Assembly: GCA_030248225.1 (NCBI GenBank)
Contig: JASANE010028963.1
Coordinates: forward strand, 1-64,000
Direction: 5' to 3'
Length of the DNA stretch: 64,000 bases
Source: Trileptium ribeirensis
Taxonomy: Eukaryota > Nematoda > Enoplea > Enoplida > Thoracostomopsidae
In this document: piece after piece, positions 12,344 through 24,549 of the stretch
Position numbering within the stretch: the first letter of the stretch is position 1
Layout of the letters: each line of letters starts with the position of its first letter
Notes under the pieces: generated by a model
Told to the model about the DNA's origin: nothing
Seen by the model: the letters and a program-made list of their open reading frames with translations, nothing else
The model's database searches: none
Program-made: the position numbers and the translations under genes

Positions 12344-13420
12344 ATGTTTTGTATTCAGTCGAGTTTTTGGATCACCTGTTTCGTAGCTACTCATGCTCGA
12401 CTTGCTCGATGCAGCACTCAAATGCCCAAAGTATTCGTTGATGCTCCAGCGATAAAACTGATTGACCCTTTACGTTCTGGCTTTCAAATTATACTTCATC
12501 CAGAATTTATTCACCACTATCTTAATCCGACCAAACTTCCGACGCTATTTCTGACTGTGATACCATTGAACAACAAGCAACTACAGCCAGGAAACAGTAA
12601 CAGAAATGCTGCTCAAAATACTACTCCATCAAATACTGGTTCTCGCGGTGGGACCCGCGAAATTCGTCGCATGATGTACCGTGAAGACATCCGTGGCGAT
12701 ACGATTATAGTCAACAACCTGGATCAAGCTTCATGGTACTATATATGCGTTGAATTCGAGAATGTTGTTCGGCGGTCTAATCGTGGAAATATGTCGACAA
12801 GCTGTGTTCTATCACGGACTTTGGATGAATTTGGCAAGCGTGCCGATTCAGGAGCAAATGATATATCGATTTCAGGTATCGGGAAGCGATCGCTGGAGTT
12901 TTTCCTCACACTTGATCCAGCTCTTCGACAGGGCTTGTTCCCAATGCGTATCCTGACATATCTATCCGACGGCTCTGTTCCTGCCCAAGAATATATTATT
13001 GGTGCTCGTCGTCCGGATGATGGCTATATCACCGTAAACAGCAACAATAACGGAGCGATCCGGGTACGTTTTCGTGACTTAGTGCCTGGAGAGCATTACG
13101 GCCAGTTTTGTCTTATTGAAACCCCCATAATTCCTGCTTTTAGCGTAATGGGTCGTCAAATCAGCGCTACGCTCCATACTTGTCACTTTAATGATCTCCA
13201 GACGAAATCGTTGTCAGCTGTCGGTACTCGTCACTCAGAACTAGAACGAGAAGCTTACGCAATTGACGACGATGAAATGCTTGTTTTCAAACCTTTGGCC
13301 AGCTCGCTAAGACAGCATCAATTTCCGAATACTGCAGCTACAATAGACAGTGTTTCATCTGAAATAATGCAAATTGTGACAATAACTGCTGCGATAGCTG
13401 TACATTTATTAACTCTTTAA
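12344..13420 (+). CDS. Secreted or GPI-anchored protein with two FN3-like modules
   Basis: A 358-residue open frame, the longest uninterrupted one in the window, with balanced composition and no low-complexity runs except an Asn-rich linker near residues 85-105. The N-terminus (ITCFVATHA near residues 10-18) could be a short signal peptide. Residues from about 30 to 165 and 180 to 290 each look like a fibronectin type III-type beta sandwich: the first ends in WYYICVEFEN followed by a Cys and RTLDEFG, the second has ITVNS, RVRFRDLVPGEHY and GQFC. The last 18 residues (IMQIVTITAAIAVHLLTL) are hydrophobic and end the protein, as in GPI-anchor signals. Alternatively the coding part starts at an acceptor (GTATTCAG ending at 12358) and this is the last exon of a longer gene; the phase-0 reading fits both. 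No orthologue is recognised. The FN3, signal and GPI assignments are inference from pattern. Confidence 0.65.
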   Translation: MFCIQSSFWITCFVATHARLARCSTQMPKVFVDAPAIKLIDPLRSGFQIILHPEFIHHYLNPTKLPTLFLTVIPLNNKQLQPGNSNRNAAQNTTPSNTGSRGGTREIRRMMYREDIRGDTIIVNNLDQASWYYICVEFENVVRRSNRGNMSTSCVLSRTLDEFGKRADSGANDISISGIGKRSLEFFLTLDPALRQGLFPMRILTYLSDGSVPAQEYIIGARRPDDGYITVNSNNNGAIRVRFRDLVPGEHYGQFCLIETPIIPAFSVMGRQISATLHTCHFNDLQTKSLSAVGTRHSELEREAYAIDDDEMLVFKPLASSLRQHQFPNTAATIDSVSSEIMQIVTITAAIAVHLLTL

Positions 13421-13659
13421 TCGTGGTGATTTTGCTAAAATCGTTCCGGTTATCATTGTGTAACACTTCATTGTAGATATAACAAGCCGGCGTATCAAAA
13501 ATGTTTGTTTGCTGACACAAGCTTATTGGAGTACCAATGAAATACAGTACAATACTTGCCAAAAAACAACCAAAACTATGTTTTCTTAAACTATTTTGTA
13601 CATATATACTATATATCTGTCTGTTCTTCTAAACAGCACGTACAACTCACGTTGAATGT

Positions 13660-14290
13660 GCAAGCGTAATAGCTACTTTTGATATGGCCAATGCAATATA
13701 ACGCTTAACGACAAAAATGACCGTATACACCAGACTCTTCAAGGAATACAATTTCATCAGTTAAATATGGAAGTGTAATTGTTACTTTTGATATGGCCAA
13801 TGCAATACACCCTTAACGACAAAAATGACCGTATACACCAGACTGTTCAAGGAATACAATTTCATCAGTTGAATATGAAAGCGTAATTGTTTCTTTTGAT
13901 ATTGCCAATGCAATACACCCTTAACGACAAAAGTGTCCGTATACACCAGACTGTTCAAGGAATACAATTTCATCCGTTGAATATGCAAGCGTAATTTTGC
14001 TTTTGATATTGTCAATGCAAGACACCCTTAACGACAAAAATGACCGTATACATCAGACTGTTCAAGGAATACAATTTCATCAGTTGAATATGAAAGCGTA
14101 ATTGTTTCTTTTGATATTGCCAATGCAATACACCCTTAACGACAAAAGTGTCTGTATACACCAGACTGTTCAAGGAATACAATTTCATCAGTTGAATATG
14201 AAAGCGTAATTGTTCCTTTTGATATGGCCAATGCAAAATTACGTATAACAACACCGATGACCATGTGCTTTAGACTGTTCAAAGAATACG
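13660..14290. repeat. Minisatellite, 108-bp unit, six copies
   Basis: The AAGGAATACAATTTCATC motif recurs at about 13741, 13849, 13957, 14064, 14172 and (diverged) 14281. Because 108 is a multiple of three, the - strand stays open over parts of the array (13782-14254) and gives a repetitive peptide. Lack of a start context and strict tracking of the DNA repeat argue against a gene. The array begins about 240 bp after the FN3-like stop codon. Confidence 0.9.
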
Positions 14291-14299
14291 ATTTCAGTT

Positions 14300-15240
14300 G
14301 TTGTACCAGAATCTCTAATTACATTTGGATAAAGAAGATTTTTCTCCGTGATAAAGTTATTCTTCGATAAGATAAAGTATTCTTGTAATTCGCCACGATT
14401 TCAACTTACGAATGGATTTATTACATAGCGGATTTGGTGCTCAAATGAACAGAATTTTTTACCTATCGATGTAGGCAGCGCTTGTAGCTCATCATCTTGG
14501 GGCACGATGTACATTTTCTATTGGTTGAATCCAACGAGAATACTGATTGTCTGACGAGCTTTTTATTACTCCTTTTAGACCGCGCAACGGTGATAGATGT
14601 GCCGTACTCATTCTGGTATTTTGGGTAGTAAACAGGTTAGTTTGTTCGTTTTTTTGCAAACTGTTTTCTTTTTCACGAACAACGATTTTAGTTAGCTTTG
14701 GTAAGATACGATGTGTATTTATTGTTTAATGTACCATTATATCCAGTAATGACATCATTTCCTTTATTATTACATGGTTATAACGAATAACTTTACTGTG
14801 TATACAATTTTTTTGCATGGATTTCCTGTAAGATATTTCAATTCTGTACAAGTTTTTTACATCTGAAGGTCAATGTCTTTAATGTATATTAGTACATGAG
14901 ATCATATGTGACCAGAAAAACATATGGCATTACCAAGCGTCGTACCCTTTCGTAAGATCCTTTTCTTCTGAGACTCCACAAGACAAAGTTTTAGCACTTA
15001 TCAGGAAAATTCCTAACATTTAAAAAGAAAATATGGAAAATTGTAAAAAAATATGGGGATTTATTGGTGACTCCCGCCGCACTACCCTCTGCCGCACACA
15101 TTTGTCGCCCCATTTTTATTAGGTGGTTCCGTTTAGTTGGCGCTGCTTTAAAGACACTGGAGTTATATTTAATGTGCAATGTCCACACAACTTGACGGTT
15201 TAGCAATAGCGGTAGCTATGAAAATGATTCATCATTCATA
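14300..15240. other. Stretch without recognisable gene
   Basis: AT-rich DNA. No coding, RNA or repeat signal seen. Confidence 0.5.
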
Positions 15241-15244
15241 TATT

Positions 15245-15430
15245 TGCCTGCTTCGTGGCTCCTTTGATGTTCATATGTGCCCAAGGACTGAAGCTCGTAG
15301 GACAGTTTGTCGGGGCTTCGGAAAATCTTCGACCTTCGGCTTCCCACGGGAGTCAGCCGGTCAACGGGGGGTCTGACACCTCATGGGGAAGATGTAATCC
15401 TACATCCTCTATGAGTGTATATGCTTATCT
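15245..15430 (+). repeat. GC-rich repeat, diverged member of family B
   Basis: A short GC-rich island with CTTCGG words, a ...GGTCTGACACCTCATGGGG... core and a TATGAGTGTATATGC end, resembling the 3' halves of the copies at 6845-7165 and 59910-60106. Similarity is limited to short blocks, so the assignment is weak. The overlapping small open frames have no recognisable domain. Confidence 0.35.
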
Positions 15431-15832
15431 TGCTGTTATCGGAACCACTAATTTGTTCCCTATTGAGCCCTTTTAAAAGAATAGTTTCTGAATAGTTTCT
15501 ACTTGTTTTCGCTAGCTATAAGGTCACGTTCAAAATAAATCAAGTCGAACCGAACCTAATTATTCAGGATAAGTGTGGGTTCATTTCAGGTGATTAGGGA
15601 CATTTTTCAATGTAGATTAAGTTGTTTGACAAAATTTGTGTACGTTGAATACATACATGAAAAAAATGTAATCTTAGACTGTTTAACTTTATGTTTTCTC
15701 TCAGTTAATGAAACTGATTGTTTGTGTTAGGATTAGATAATACCTATTTGGACTTTTTCACAAATTAAAGCAATCAATTTCTATTTCGTTCGGATTGATA
15801 TAATTTACGATTTTTATAAATTAAATCATTTC

Positions 15833-16105
15833 TTAACCCTTTCATGCCGGAATTAATTTGTGTATCGTGCAATGTTTGACAAACTCTAGCCCCCGCCGTG
15901 GATCGAACTCGGAACGTACGGGTGAAACTTGTGTACGCAAACCACTGAGCTATCTGGGAGCTGTTGCTCGGTTCCTTAAGGAACCTCACAACATGAGCGA
16001 ATAACAACACACGTTCAAACGTACGACATGCGACAAACTCAATAAACGCAACGACTTGCAATGTGCGTTAGGTCCATTTGGACCTAGCCGGCATGAAAGG
16101 GTTAA
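15833..16105. mobile_element. piggyBac-type MITE with TTAA target duplication and tRNA-like core
   Basis: TTAA (15833-15836) is followed by the 14-bp terminal repeat CCCTTTCATGCCGG (15837-15850). Its exact reverse complement CCGGCATGAAAGGG (16088-16101) is followed by TTAA (16102-16105). A TTAA duplication with ends starting CCCTTT is the established signature of the piggyBac superfamily. A subterminal hairpin (TAGGTCC, 4-nt loop, GGACCTA) lies next to the right end at about 16070-16087. At 265 bp there is no room for a transposase, so the element is non-autonomous. Confidence 0.88.
15887..15964 (-). ncRNA. tRNA-like sequence with pol III A and B boxes inside the MITE
   Basis: Read on the - strand it has an A box (TAGCTCAGTGGTT) and, about 35 bp later, a B box (GAGTTCGATCC). 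An AGCTCCC / GGGGGCT pairing (one G-U) could form an acceptor stem. A perfect CGTAC/GTACG stem exists in the anticodon region but with a 13-nt loop, so this is not a normal tRNA. It is either a decayed tRNA or SINE captured by the MITE, or a chance of composition; the two well-spaced boxes favour the former. Confidence 0.6.
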
Positions 16106-16109
16106 TGCA

Positions 16110-19100
16110 TATGCACCGCAGTCAGAAAAATAAGAGAAATATTGAACCAGCAAAAATTTAACCATTTCATTTTTTATTATTAGTTGCTTTACATTAATTT
16201 ATAAAATTTAGTTTTAATATTAACATAAGTGCTTGTTTTATCAGAATCCTGATAGATGCATCAGCTGTTGCTAGGCATGTATTTTTGTGATAGTGATTAA
16301 TGTAATTTCCAACATTTCATAACTTCACTACCTGCTTTGGTATTGTGCGTTACGGAATTCAAAATAGTGCAGTTGTACTGTACCGTAGCTGCACTGTACT
16401 CATTCATTCCACACTCGAAATTTCACTGTTACTTATCTAGCGTTATTCTGTAATTATTTTAACTTAACTTATCACAGTATACTTACTGTGCATAAGATAT
16501 TTTATTTAGAAAGTCGGTATGGCACTTAATCCTTTCTCGTATAATACATTTGATTCAGTGTACATTGTGAAGGGAGCCGACTTTGTCTATCACATACGTC
16601 TTTGTCTTCCACATACGTTGGCAATATTCGCTTGTTTAACGAGGTTACTTTAAGAACCCGAACAACAGCTCATAGATAAATTAGTGGCTAGCTCGAAGCT
16701 CGTACCTAAGCAATCCAGGTTTATTCCACCGCTGCGGCAAAATTTTGATCGTCATTGCACGAAATACACATTAATTGTGTACGGTAAAGGGTTTATAAGA
16801 GCTATTAAGCTGTTTATTTAATGTAATAAGACTAAAAGAGTAAATTTAGCATAGCATCATCGTCAGAAATTATGCTATAAATTTGGTTGCGTTTTTTGAA
16901 CACCCTATGATTAACTTCGAATTTTTTTATAAACATTGCTGTTCTGAATTTATGTATACTGATATATTTAATAATTTGTATCTTTGTGTATAGTATAGTT
17001 AATTTATGCAGATAGACATATAAGTATATAGGCATATAAGTGTATATTTTTTTCAGTTTTTGTACTCAGAATAAACTATACTCCTTAGGGCGAAAAGTCG
17101 TTGTCAATGCCACTTTTCAAATTTAAGCACAAGGCGGGGTAAACAAAATAGCGTAGCATTGGATGTATTCAAAGATAGCGCAGGAAAACTGAAACCTTGG
17201 ACATGTGTACGCATGTTTCAGGGTGATGCATTTTGAGGCGCTTTTTTCTAATTGTTTTGACGGCAGATAAATAATATCACTGTCATAAAATAGTTATCAT
17301 CATTTCACCTAAAATAATTTATATGCAACTTTTACGTGCAATGCCATGTGACTTTAGGATGGTAGTGCGGATACTGCGTGTTGCAATTTCAAAATTATGA
17401 TAGTCTACTTTAAGGCCAATTATACTCAAATTGCGAAAAAAAGGCAAAAACTAAAATAAAACGTGAAATCGGGGATTGATGTTATGGGCAAATGATTATA
17501 ACACGACCGCCTCATCAATCGGATCTTAACACATCTCTTTAGCGTCTTTATAACAGAAAATGATAATTTGGTTTGCCTATAATAAAGCGACATCCGTGGC
17601 CGCCGCATCCAAGTGAGTTGCAAATTTTACTTCAGTTTGACACATAATAGAAGTTTCAGCTTATCCTTCTGGGGATAGGCTGAGTCGGTGGTCGGTCGCC
17701 GCTTTTGCAGTGTAATTCCATAACAAAGTCCGAAACTAAAAACTGTATATACCAATCATTAATTCGTAATAATATGTGTATAACATAAATATGTTAACCC
17801 AGGTGGGTTGTGTAGGATTGCTGACGTACCATTGCCAAGGAACTGAGGAAATATGATATGTCATACGTAGTATAGACAAAATCCATAAAACAATGTAACA
17901 GCCTGAATGATGTGACAACAATGCTAGTCATACTGAAAACATTTGAAGCGTATAACGCTATGTTTTATTAAGAGTTAAGTTCACATGGGGTGTTTAGCGA
18001 TGGATAAGAATTCGCTCTGTCCAAAGTAGTTATTGAAACGGTCCGAGCGTAGCGTGCGCAGTTTCCTTAAATACCGTTCAACTGAGCAAAAAATATTTTT
18101 GAAAGTCTGAGGCAGTAAAAGTTGGGTCATTTTACCAATTTTTAATCGACGCGTAAATAGAATGCAATTGTGGCTATAGTTGAGTGTTTACACATCTCCC
18201 ACTGATTTCGAGAGCTCAAATTCTCACAAAACTGACACGATTTAGAGTTTTTTTTATTTTGGCAATTTGGCGATTTTAGACATTTTATGTTATATACAAC
18301 TCTAGGCAGAGGCATCATGTCGAATAATAGAGAATCCTACCATCGAGAGCTATAAATCTGTAGCATGTATTTTATGTATTTTAGCGCTATTACTACAAAG
18401 TTAACAAAATACAAAAAAAGGAAATTTTCAAAGTTTTGAAAAAGCAAGTTTCTTAATTGTTATAAAGGAAGGATGAGCCTAGCGCATTATTCAAACCGAT
18501 AAACACATCGGATTTGTTAATATCTTAAGCTTGTATTAGGTATGTCATTAGCCCAGTGGGAGGCTGTAGGAGACAAGAGGCGCAAAAATTTGAGTTTCAA
18601 GATAGTCGAGGTTCGGCTCTTATTTAACTTTCTTGTACCTAGCGAACTAGACTAGGTCATAGATATTCAAGCTTGCTGAATAGGTTAAGAGAAATCGTGT
18701 TTGTGTGATATCTGTCAATCAGGGCAACCGCAAGGTGATTACATCATGAAATAGCTACGCTTCAAATTATAATTTTCCTGAAAGTTGTTATTTATAAATT
18801 CCAAACTTTTTTGATTTTTCTCGTTGGAGGACGTAATGAATTATCCTACTGTTTTGACATGTTATAAAAATGACCTCAGCGCTAATGCATTGCTGGTGTA
18901 TTGTTATTATTCTATATCTTCAAAGGCTGCACAGTAATCTCAATGCGAAACCTGGATATGGTCATCCAGTGAAGCTTACCTCAGTCGCTCTGTTCATCCC
19001 CGGGATTCCCAGGCAGAGTAACTAGTTTTGTTATGTGTTGTTTTTGTATAGCGTATGTCTGCTTGCCGTCCTTTAGATTTCGAGTAACTGATTTTATATA

Positions 19101-19290
19101 CTTTTAGGTAGTCGAATTCTTCGAGATGGAGATGTTGATTTTTTGGTAGTCGCTTCTTTGACATTTCTGCGACAATGACGATCGTTGCTAATGCCTTACG
19201 ATGAAGAATGTATTGACATTAGAATTTTGTTTGATAATTTGGCCTCTAAATAGTTGAAATTTATTACTCCTTGACATGTTTAAAAGACAT
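16110..19290. other. Stretch without recognisable gene
   Basis: About 3.2 kb of AT-rich DNA. Open stretches are short and unrecognisable, and I see no tandem repeat or terminal inverted repeat that I would defend. Confidence 0.5.
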
Positions 19291-19294
19291 CGTA

Positions 19295-19505
19295 AAATCG
19301 CTCCAAGTAACCAAGAGGGGCGTTACGTTATAAAGTTGGAAAAATAATAGATTAGAGCGCGTTGTTCGGAAGCTGCATCCCACGACTTAGGCATAGCCTT
19401 AGGCCTTAGGCTTAGCGTTAGTGTATGTCTGATAAAAGGACCTTTGCTTAGGGTAAGGCTTAGGCTTAGTATACCGAGACATACCTACATAGCATGGCCT
19501 GCATC
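19295..19505 (+). repeat. Dispersed repeat family A (TTAGGC-rich), copy 2
   Basis: It shares CCAAGTAACC, GAGGGGC.GTACGTTATAA-like, AGATTAGAG, AGTGTATGTCT, GGCTTAG.ATACCGAGA and GGCCTGCAT-like blocks in the same order with 61980-62130. It contains CCTTAGGCCTTAGGCTTAG and GGCTTAGGCTTAG, close to the TTAGGC unit of nematode telomeres, though not a pure array. Confidence 0.7.
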
Positions 19506-19509
19506 TGAT

Positions 19510-22500
19510 CAACCCGCTCATTGTTACTTTGGCCGTAAAATCAATGACGCAAGAAGATGAACCAATGGTTTCCGAGTGAAAAAGCAAATATTTTTAAGTC
19601 TTCTCTGCCCCTATTAGCAATAGGCAACACTTGTTCTTGCCCAAAATCCGTGCTAGATATGACTATCTTTCTAGATAGTGTTTGATGTTTGTGTTCACGT
19701 TGCCCAATTTACTACATGACAATATTCTATCAAACACTTCACGCTAACGCAACAGCGCCCTCTGACTTAAAGTATGATGTGTCCTAGGGTTTCAATCCTA
19801 CTGTTATAAATAAATCTACACTGTTACGCATAAAAATCTGTTCTCATAATTTACACGCGACTTTAAATTATTAGTTTCGTACAATTGACATAATAAATCC
19901 TGCTGCGTCAGTCGGTTGTAGTATGCCTAATCGGTACGTTCAAGGATGTATACGCACGATTGTATAGTCATTACTCGTTCTAAATCATGCAAACGCATTA
20001 GATTGAACTCGTCACAACCTCGCTTACAAATTTTTGAAAGCATGATTAGGTATACTAGTAACTTATATAAATATTTCAGCCTCCGCATCGCAACAGACCA
20101 TGGATACTATAAACAGCTGTGGCGCATTTCTTTTAAAAGAAAATCTAACTTTACTCGTCTAGTAGACCTGCGCTTTCAACAGTAACCCTGAAATGTTCTG
20201 AGTTCAATTGAAACATGGCCGTACGATATATTAGTAGGTGGTGTGCTTTTAAAATGTGGATGTAATCTGTCGGCAAGTCACTATGCGACATAAACTAAAT
20301 ATATACATATATTTTATGAATCCAGAAAGATAGATAATAATATGTGTATACTATTATCTAGAAAGATCAAAAATCTTATATAAATATTAGTGTTATTATT
20401 TGTAACACAATTTAATTTGTCAGCTATTTGCAACCAGATGTATTCGAATGGGATTGAGTTGCAAAGCAGTACTGAATAATAATGTAGCCGTTGCTATAAT
20501 ACACTGGAAGCGAGGTTTGATAATCCGCAACAAATTGAAATGCAAAAATCATGTATGATTTTATCGGAACTTGAATTTAAAATTTGTATATTTGGAAAAA
20601 TCAATTATTTTTGTCGACAAACGAATTTGGGATTTACATCGGGGAATTTCTTGGAAATTCTTTATTAGAATAATTTTTATTATATATTCCAATATTCCAT
20701 TTTCGATACAAACAGTTGATTAAATTAGACAAGTTGTGATATATTCTCCTTCCAGGTGTACAACCAGTTTAAACCCGTAGAGTTTCGTCGAAATTAAATA
20801 TTTCAAACTCTCCTTCGATATTAGCGGCCCTAAATTGCTAGTTATTTAGAAAGTTTTTGAAATATATAACAGCTTAATTTAGGAGCAGAAATTTAGGCAC
20901 CTTGATATTTCAAAATTTAGTTTTGTGTAATCAACCATGATCTAAAAGATACATACATACATACTAAGTGCCCCAAGTGGCGAAGTCGAAACTACAGTCG
21001 AGATTCCTGGAAAATATTGAATTATTTTTTATAATGTAAATTGCTGTAAACAACAGTTTCCTGAAAACATGGGCACCATCACATGGACCAATAAATATTT
21101 TTGCTCATGTGAAAGAGAATAGTACTTCATGAAATCCATGGAATTTGAAATTTAGGTAAAAAAATGGGTGTTTCGGTATCAGCTTGCCAACAAGGGATTT
21201 TAAAGCTAATGTTTTTATACCATATATGAAGCGACACTTAAACCTGTAAAGGCACAGCCACCACTAGCTATGGAATCATATTTATATGACACAAGGCCCA
21301 ACTACCGACGATTGTTGGGAATAATGATACGCGTGAGCAGCTGAAACGGTGACTTCGCCGTTAAAATTCTTTTTGTTTGTTTCAAAATAACCCGACACAA
21401 TTGACATATACTCGTGAAAGGATAAGCTATTTGAAAACTCTGCCTAACCTAGGTTCCTATATTTTTAGGCATTTTCGGCTACATAGTGTCATCTATAAAT
21501 TTAACCTAAACAAAATTCATGAGACTGCAGTAATAAAATTGAACATGGTACCATAATAATTTATTCAGAATATGTGCTCTTGTTAAGAAACAAAGATGTC
21601 GTTAAGCCTAACAAAAATGTAAATGAAATGGAAGAACGACCCGAAAAACTCATATATAGCGATTTTTATATTATTGCCGTGTAGTCAATCTCGCTCTGAA
21701 TGACTGGATTATATTCTGATTGGATCCTTTTCTGTGGCTAAAAGTGGCAATTGTAATTTACCCCTAAGTCATCTTATACGACCATCAGATTTACCCTAAA
21801 AGTCATCTTACACGAACATCTGATCTTGCTATATTATGGCAAGAGTACGAACTATCTTGATTTCAAGACTCGAATCTGGTAGTAGATTAGCCATTTAGAA
21901 TCAGGTAAAACGATTATGATTTCGAGGGTGTTAAGAAGCCGTTGATTCTGTGTAACAGCTGATCCCCGGGTGTATCACAGCTCGTAGTACGACGCCCAGT
22001 CGGAATTATTCCGAGTTTACATAAAGTAAAAGTTAGTAGTTCGTGAAACAGGGTGTCCGGTTTTTAGAAAAAATCAAAGTCTTCTCACTATAAGAGAAAA
22101 AAATGGCACCATCAAGAATAAATTTTTTAGCTAAAACCAAATGTTATGTATCGATCGTTTTGCTCCATGCTCAGGTGCTTTTCCAAAGATGAAAATGAAA
22201 TGACCTATTCTAGAATGACGGCATGTGTACCGATTGACTGTGTTACGCTCGTGAGATTTGCCATTGATATCCAGGGTAATATTTTATAGGCAACAAACAT
22301 AATAACGCAAAGAAATTAACAGGTCGATTTGGTTGAAAGGCGTCAAACATAAATTATTCGTTCACTCTTCAACTATACAGAAACAATGTTTTAGCTTTAG
22401 GTAAGTAGAAAACTACAGATCACCTCGGAGTAAGAAGCGTAGAAAAAATTTTGAAACTCACGGCAAGCGAACCAAAGACCTGAACTAAAGCTCGAAAAAT

Positions 22501-23490
22501 TGAGATTATATATTTCTGGAAACAATCTGTTAATGAGCCTTCATCATTGAGTAAGACCTGGTTATGAATAATGAAATGTCATAGTTACAATTCTATCTCA
22601 TGGTAAGGTTTTTCTTAGCCAGCACGTATATATACTTTGAGTATTGCATGTTTAAATTATATAAACTTCAAACAGTGCTTAACTAATAGTTTAATATCTC
22701 AAAGGCTCGAGAAACGGTCATTTTCAACAGGTTAAATATGCATTTTATGTTAATTCGGAGTGCTAGAAAATAGAGAAATCAGTTCAAACTTGACGAAACT
22801 TTGAAAGCTATGACACTGTTTCCACGTAATCAGTGAATCAAATCTGGGTCCGTCATATGAATCGCTCAACAGTTAGTACAGCGACAATCAATCCGATGTA
22901 TACTTGAAATTATCTCTGCAAAGTAAACCAGAAGGGTGTTTTGTCGAATATCTGATCCGAAATTGCTAATAGGCATAGGCGGCGACTACGGGAGTGGGAT
23001 GAAGGGGTTGGATTTCCCAGAAATCAAGATCCTGGGACAAGAAATAAAGAAAAATTATGCTCACGTGCCCCCCCCACTGTTTTAGCCATCGCCACCCCTG
23101 TAATATACCAAGCAATATCGGATAAATGGGGTTAGCTCGTCAGAGTTATGATCTGATTTCGGTTTAAAACTTTAAACCGAGAAGTTCATGTACAAATTCC
23201 GTACAGATATGCTTATCTCTGATCTGTTCACGTTGTTCTTTCACACAACGTTAACGTAAATCATACATATTAGAACTCATGCAGATGGATAGAACACAGC
23301 CTTTTTATATAGATTTCTGTTAAATAAATAACAGCTGGAAGTTGAAGCAAATGACACTTTGTGGATAAATTTGTTCAGAAAATGTCCTATTGAAAGTTTA
23401 TGTTCTGAAATACAGTTAAAATCCATAGGATAACTATCAAAAGATCTACGAAATTTTCTCATATTTTTAGATTAAGAGCGAATCCAGTTT
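19510..23490. other. Stretch without supported gene
   Basis: AT-rich DNA. The segment near 19965-20040 shares a CATTACTCGTTC...AACTCGTCA...CAAAT pattern with 47530-47610, suggesting another dispersed repeat. A short C- and G-bordered segment at 22970-23105 (GGCGGCGACTACGGG ... CATCGCCACCCCTG) may be a MITE, but its ends match poorly. Nothing else is supported. Confidence 0.4.
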
Positions 23491-23499
23491 AATCAGGGA

Positions 23500-24545
23500 T
23501 ATCAAAAGCAAGTAGTAGAAGCAATGGTGATGAACCGTTTATAGACAGCAAGCAACAGTCTGACGAGAAAGCATAAGGCGAGCTACAGTCTAGTCAGGGG
23601 CTGCGTTGCTGCTACAGAACTGACACGAGTTCAGGCAGCAGTTCGTTATTTTGTTAATTTTAAAGCAGTATTTGATTCAGTAGAGAGAAGCAGCCCTTAC
23701 AACGTTGTTGCAGGGAACATTATGCCGTTCCAACTGCTTGACATAATAAAGCAGCTTTACACAAAGTCTAACAGTTTAGTCAAAATCCGAAATGCATAAA
23801 CGTCGCCATTTGGAATTAAAACAGGCGTGCGACAAGGATCATTAAAGTCACCGGTATTGTTCAATTACAGCTTGACTGACTGCTGAATACCAAAATCTAG
23901 GAGGCACGGCGGGCGTCACCTTTACAGAAGCATCTAAGCCAGTCTTCATAACTGATCTTGACCACGCGGATGACTTCTAGCAGAGTTGGAAGTTGTGTTG
24001 TGCTGCTGTCCATCTACTCCCATATCTCTATAGACGAAGCAATCTTGAGAACGATGACAGCTTCTGCAATCTTAGCTCTACTGTAAATGGCTCTGGCTTC
24101 TCCGACAAGGACGTTTTAAGCAGAAGTACGGCCGCCGTACATGTTTTTAGTAACCTAAACCTACACAAACTGGGCTGAAATAATTTTGTCAGCATATTAA
24201 CGATGCTCAGAGTCTTAGATTTATGCGTCATCCCTGTTCTGTAAGCTGGTGGTGAGACTTCCCCAAAGTAGAAGTGTTCGAACGCAGTTCCCTGAGTAAA
24301 ATATTGGGCGTCAGGCGGCCCAGTCACATTACAAAGTGTGTATGGCTTGGCCAAGAGAAAGTCCAAGATAAGCGGAACAATGGCAACAATATGTCTTCTA
24401 TGCTAGGCCACATATTAAAGATGGCTGATACCAGGCAACCAAAAAAATATTGTTGGCTCAACCATCGATCAGAAAAAGACTACGAGGGCTTGGATTTACA
24501 ACCTGGAGGCGGGCAGCTGTGGCGGAAACAGAGCCGTTAACCAAA
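23500..24545 (+). pseudogene. Second LINE remnant, RT and C-terminal region
   Basis: Fragments of a non-LTR retrotransposon RT appear in order. VNFKAVFDSVER (about 23650-23690) matches the F.DF.KAFDSV.R motif. FGIKTGVRQGSLKSPVLFN (about 23810-23866) matches F.V.TGVRQGC.LSP.LF. Near 24390-24540, MLGHILKMADTRQPKK and GGGQLWRK match the GH.LRM and G.P...W region typical of the C-terminus of these elements. Stop codons and frameshifts break the frame, and the catalytic YADD region (around 23940-23980) is decayed to ADDF followed by a stop. It belongs to a different lineage from the remnant at 8.3 kb, judged by motif style. Non-functional. Confidence 0.75.
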
Positions 24546-24549
24546 GACT

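Noticed and set aside
13782..14254. Repetitive open frames on the - strand
   Set aside because: They arise from a 108-bp minisatellite whose period is a multiple of three.
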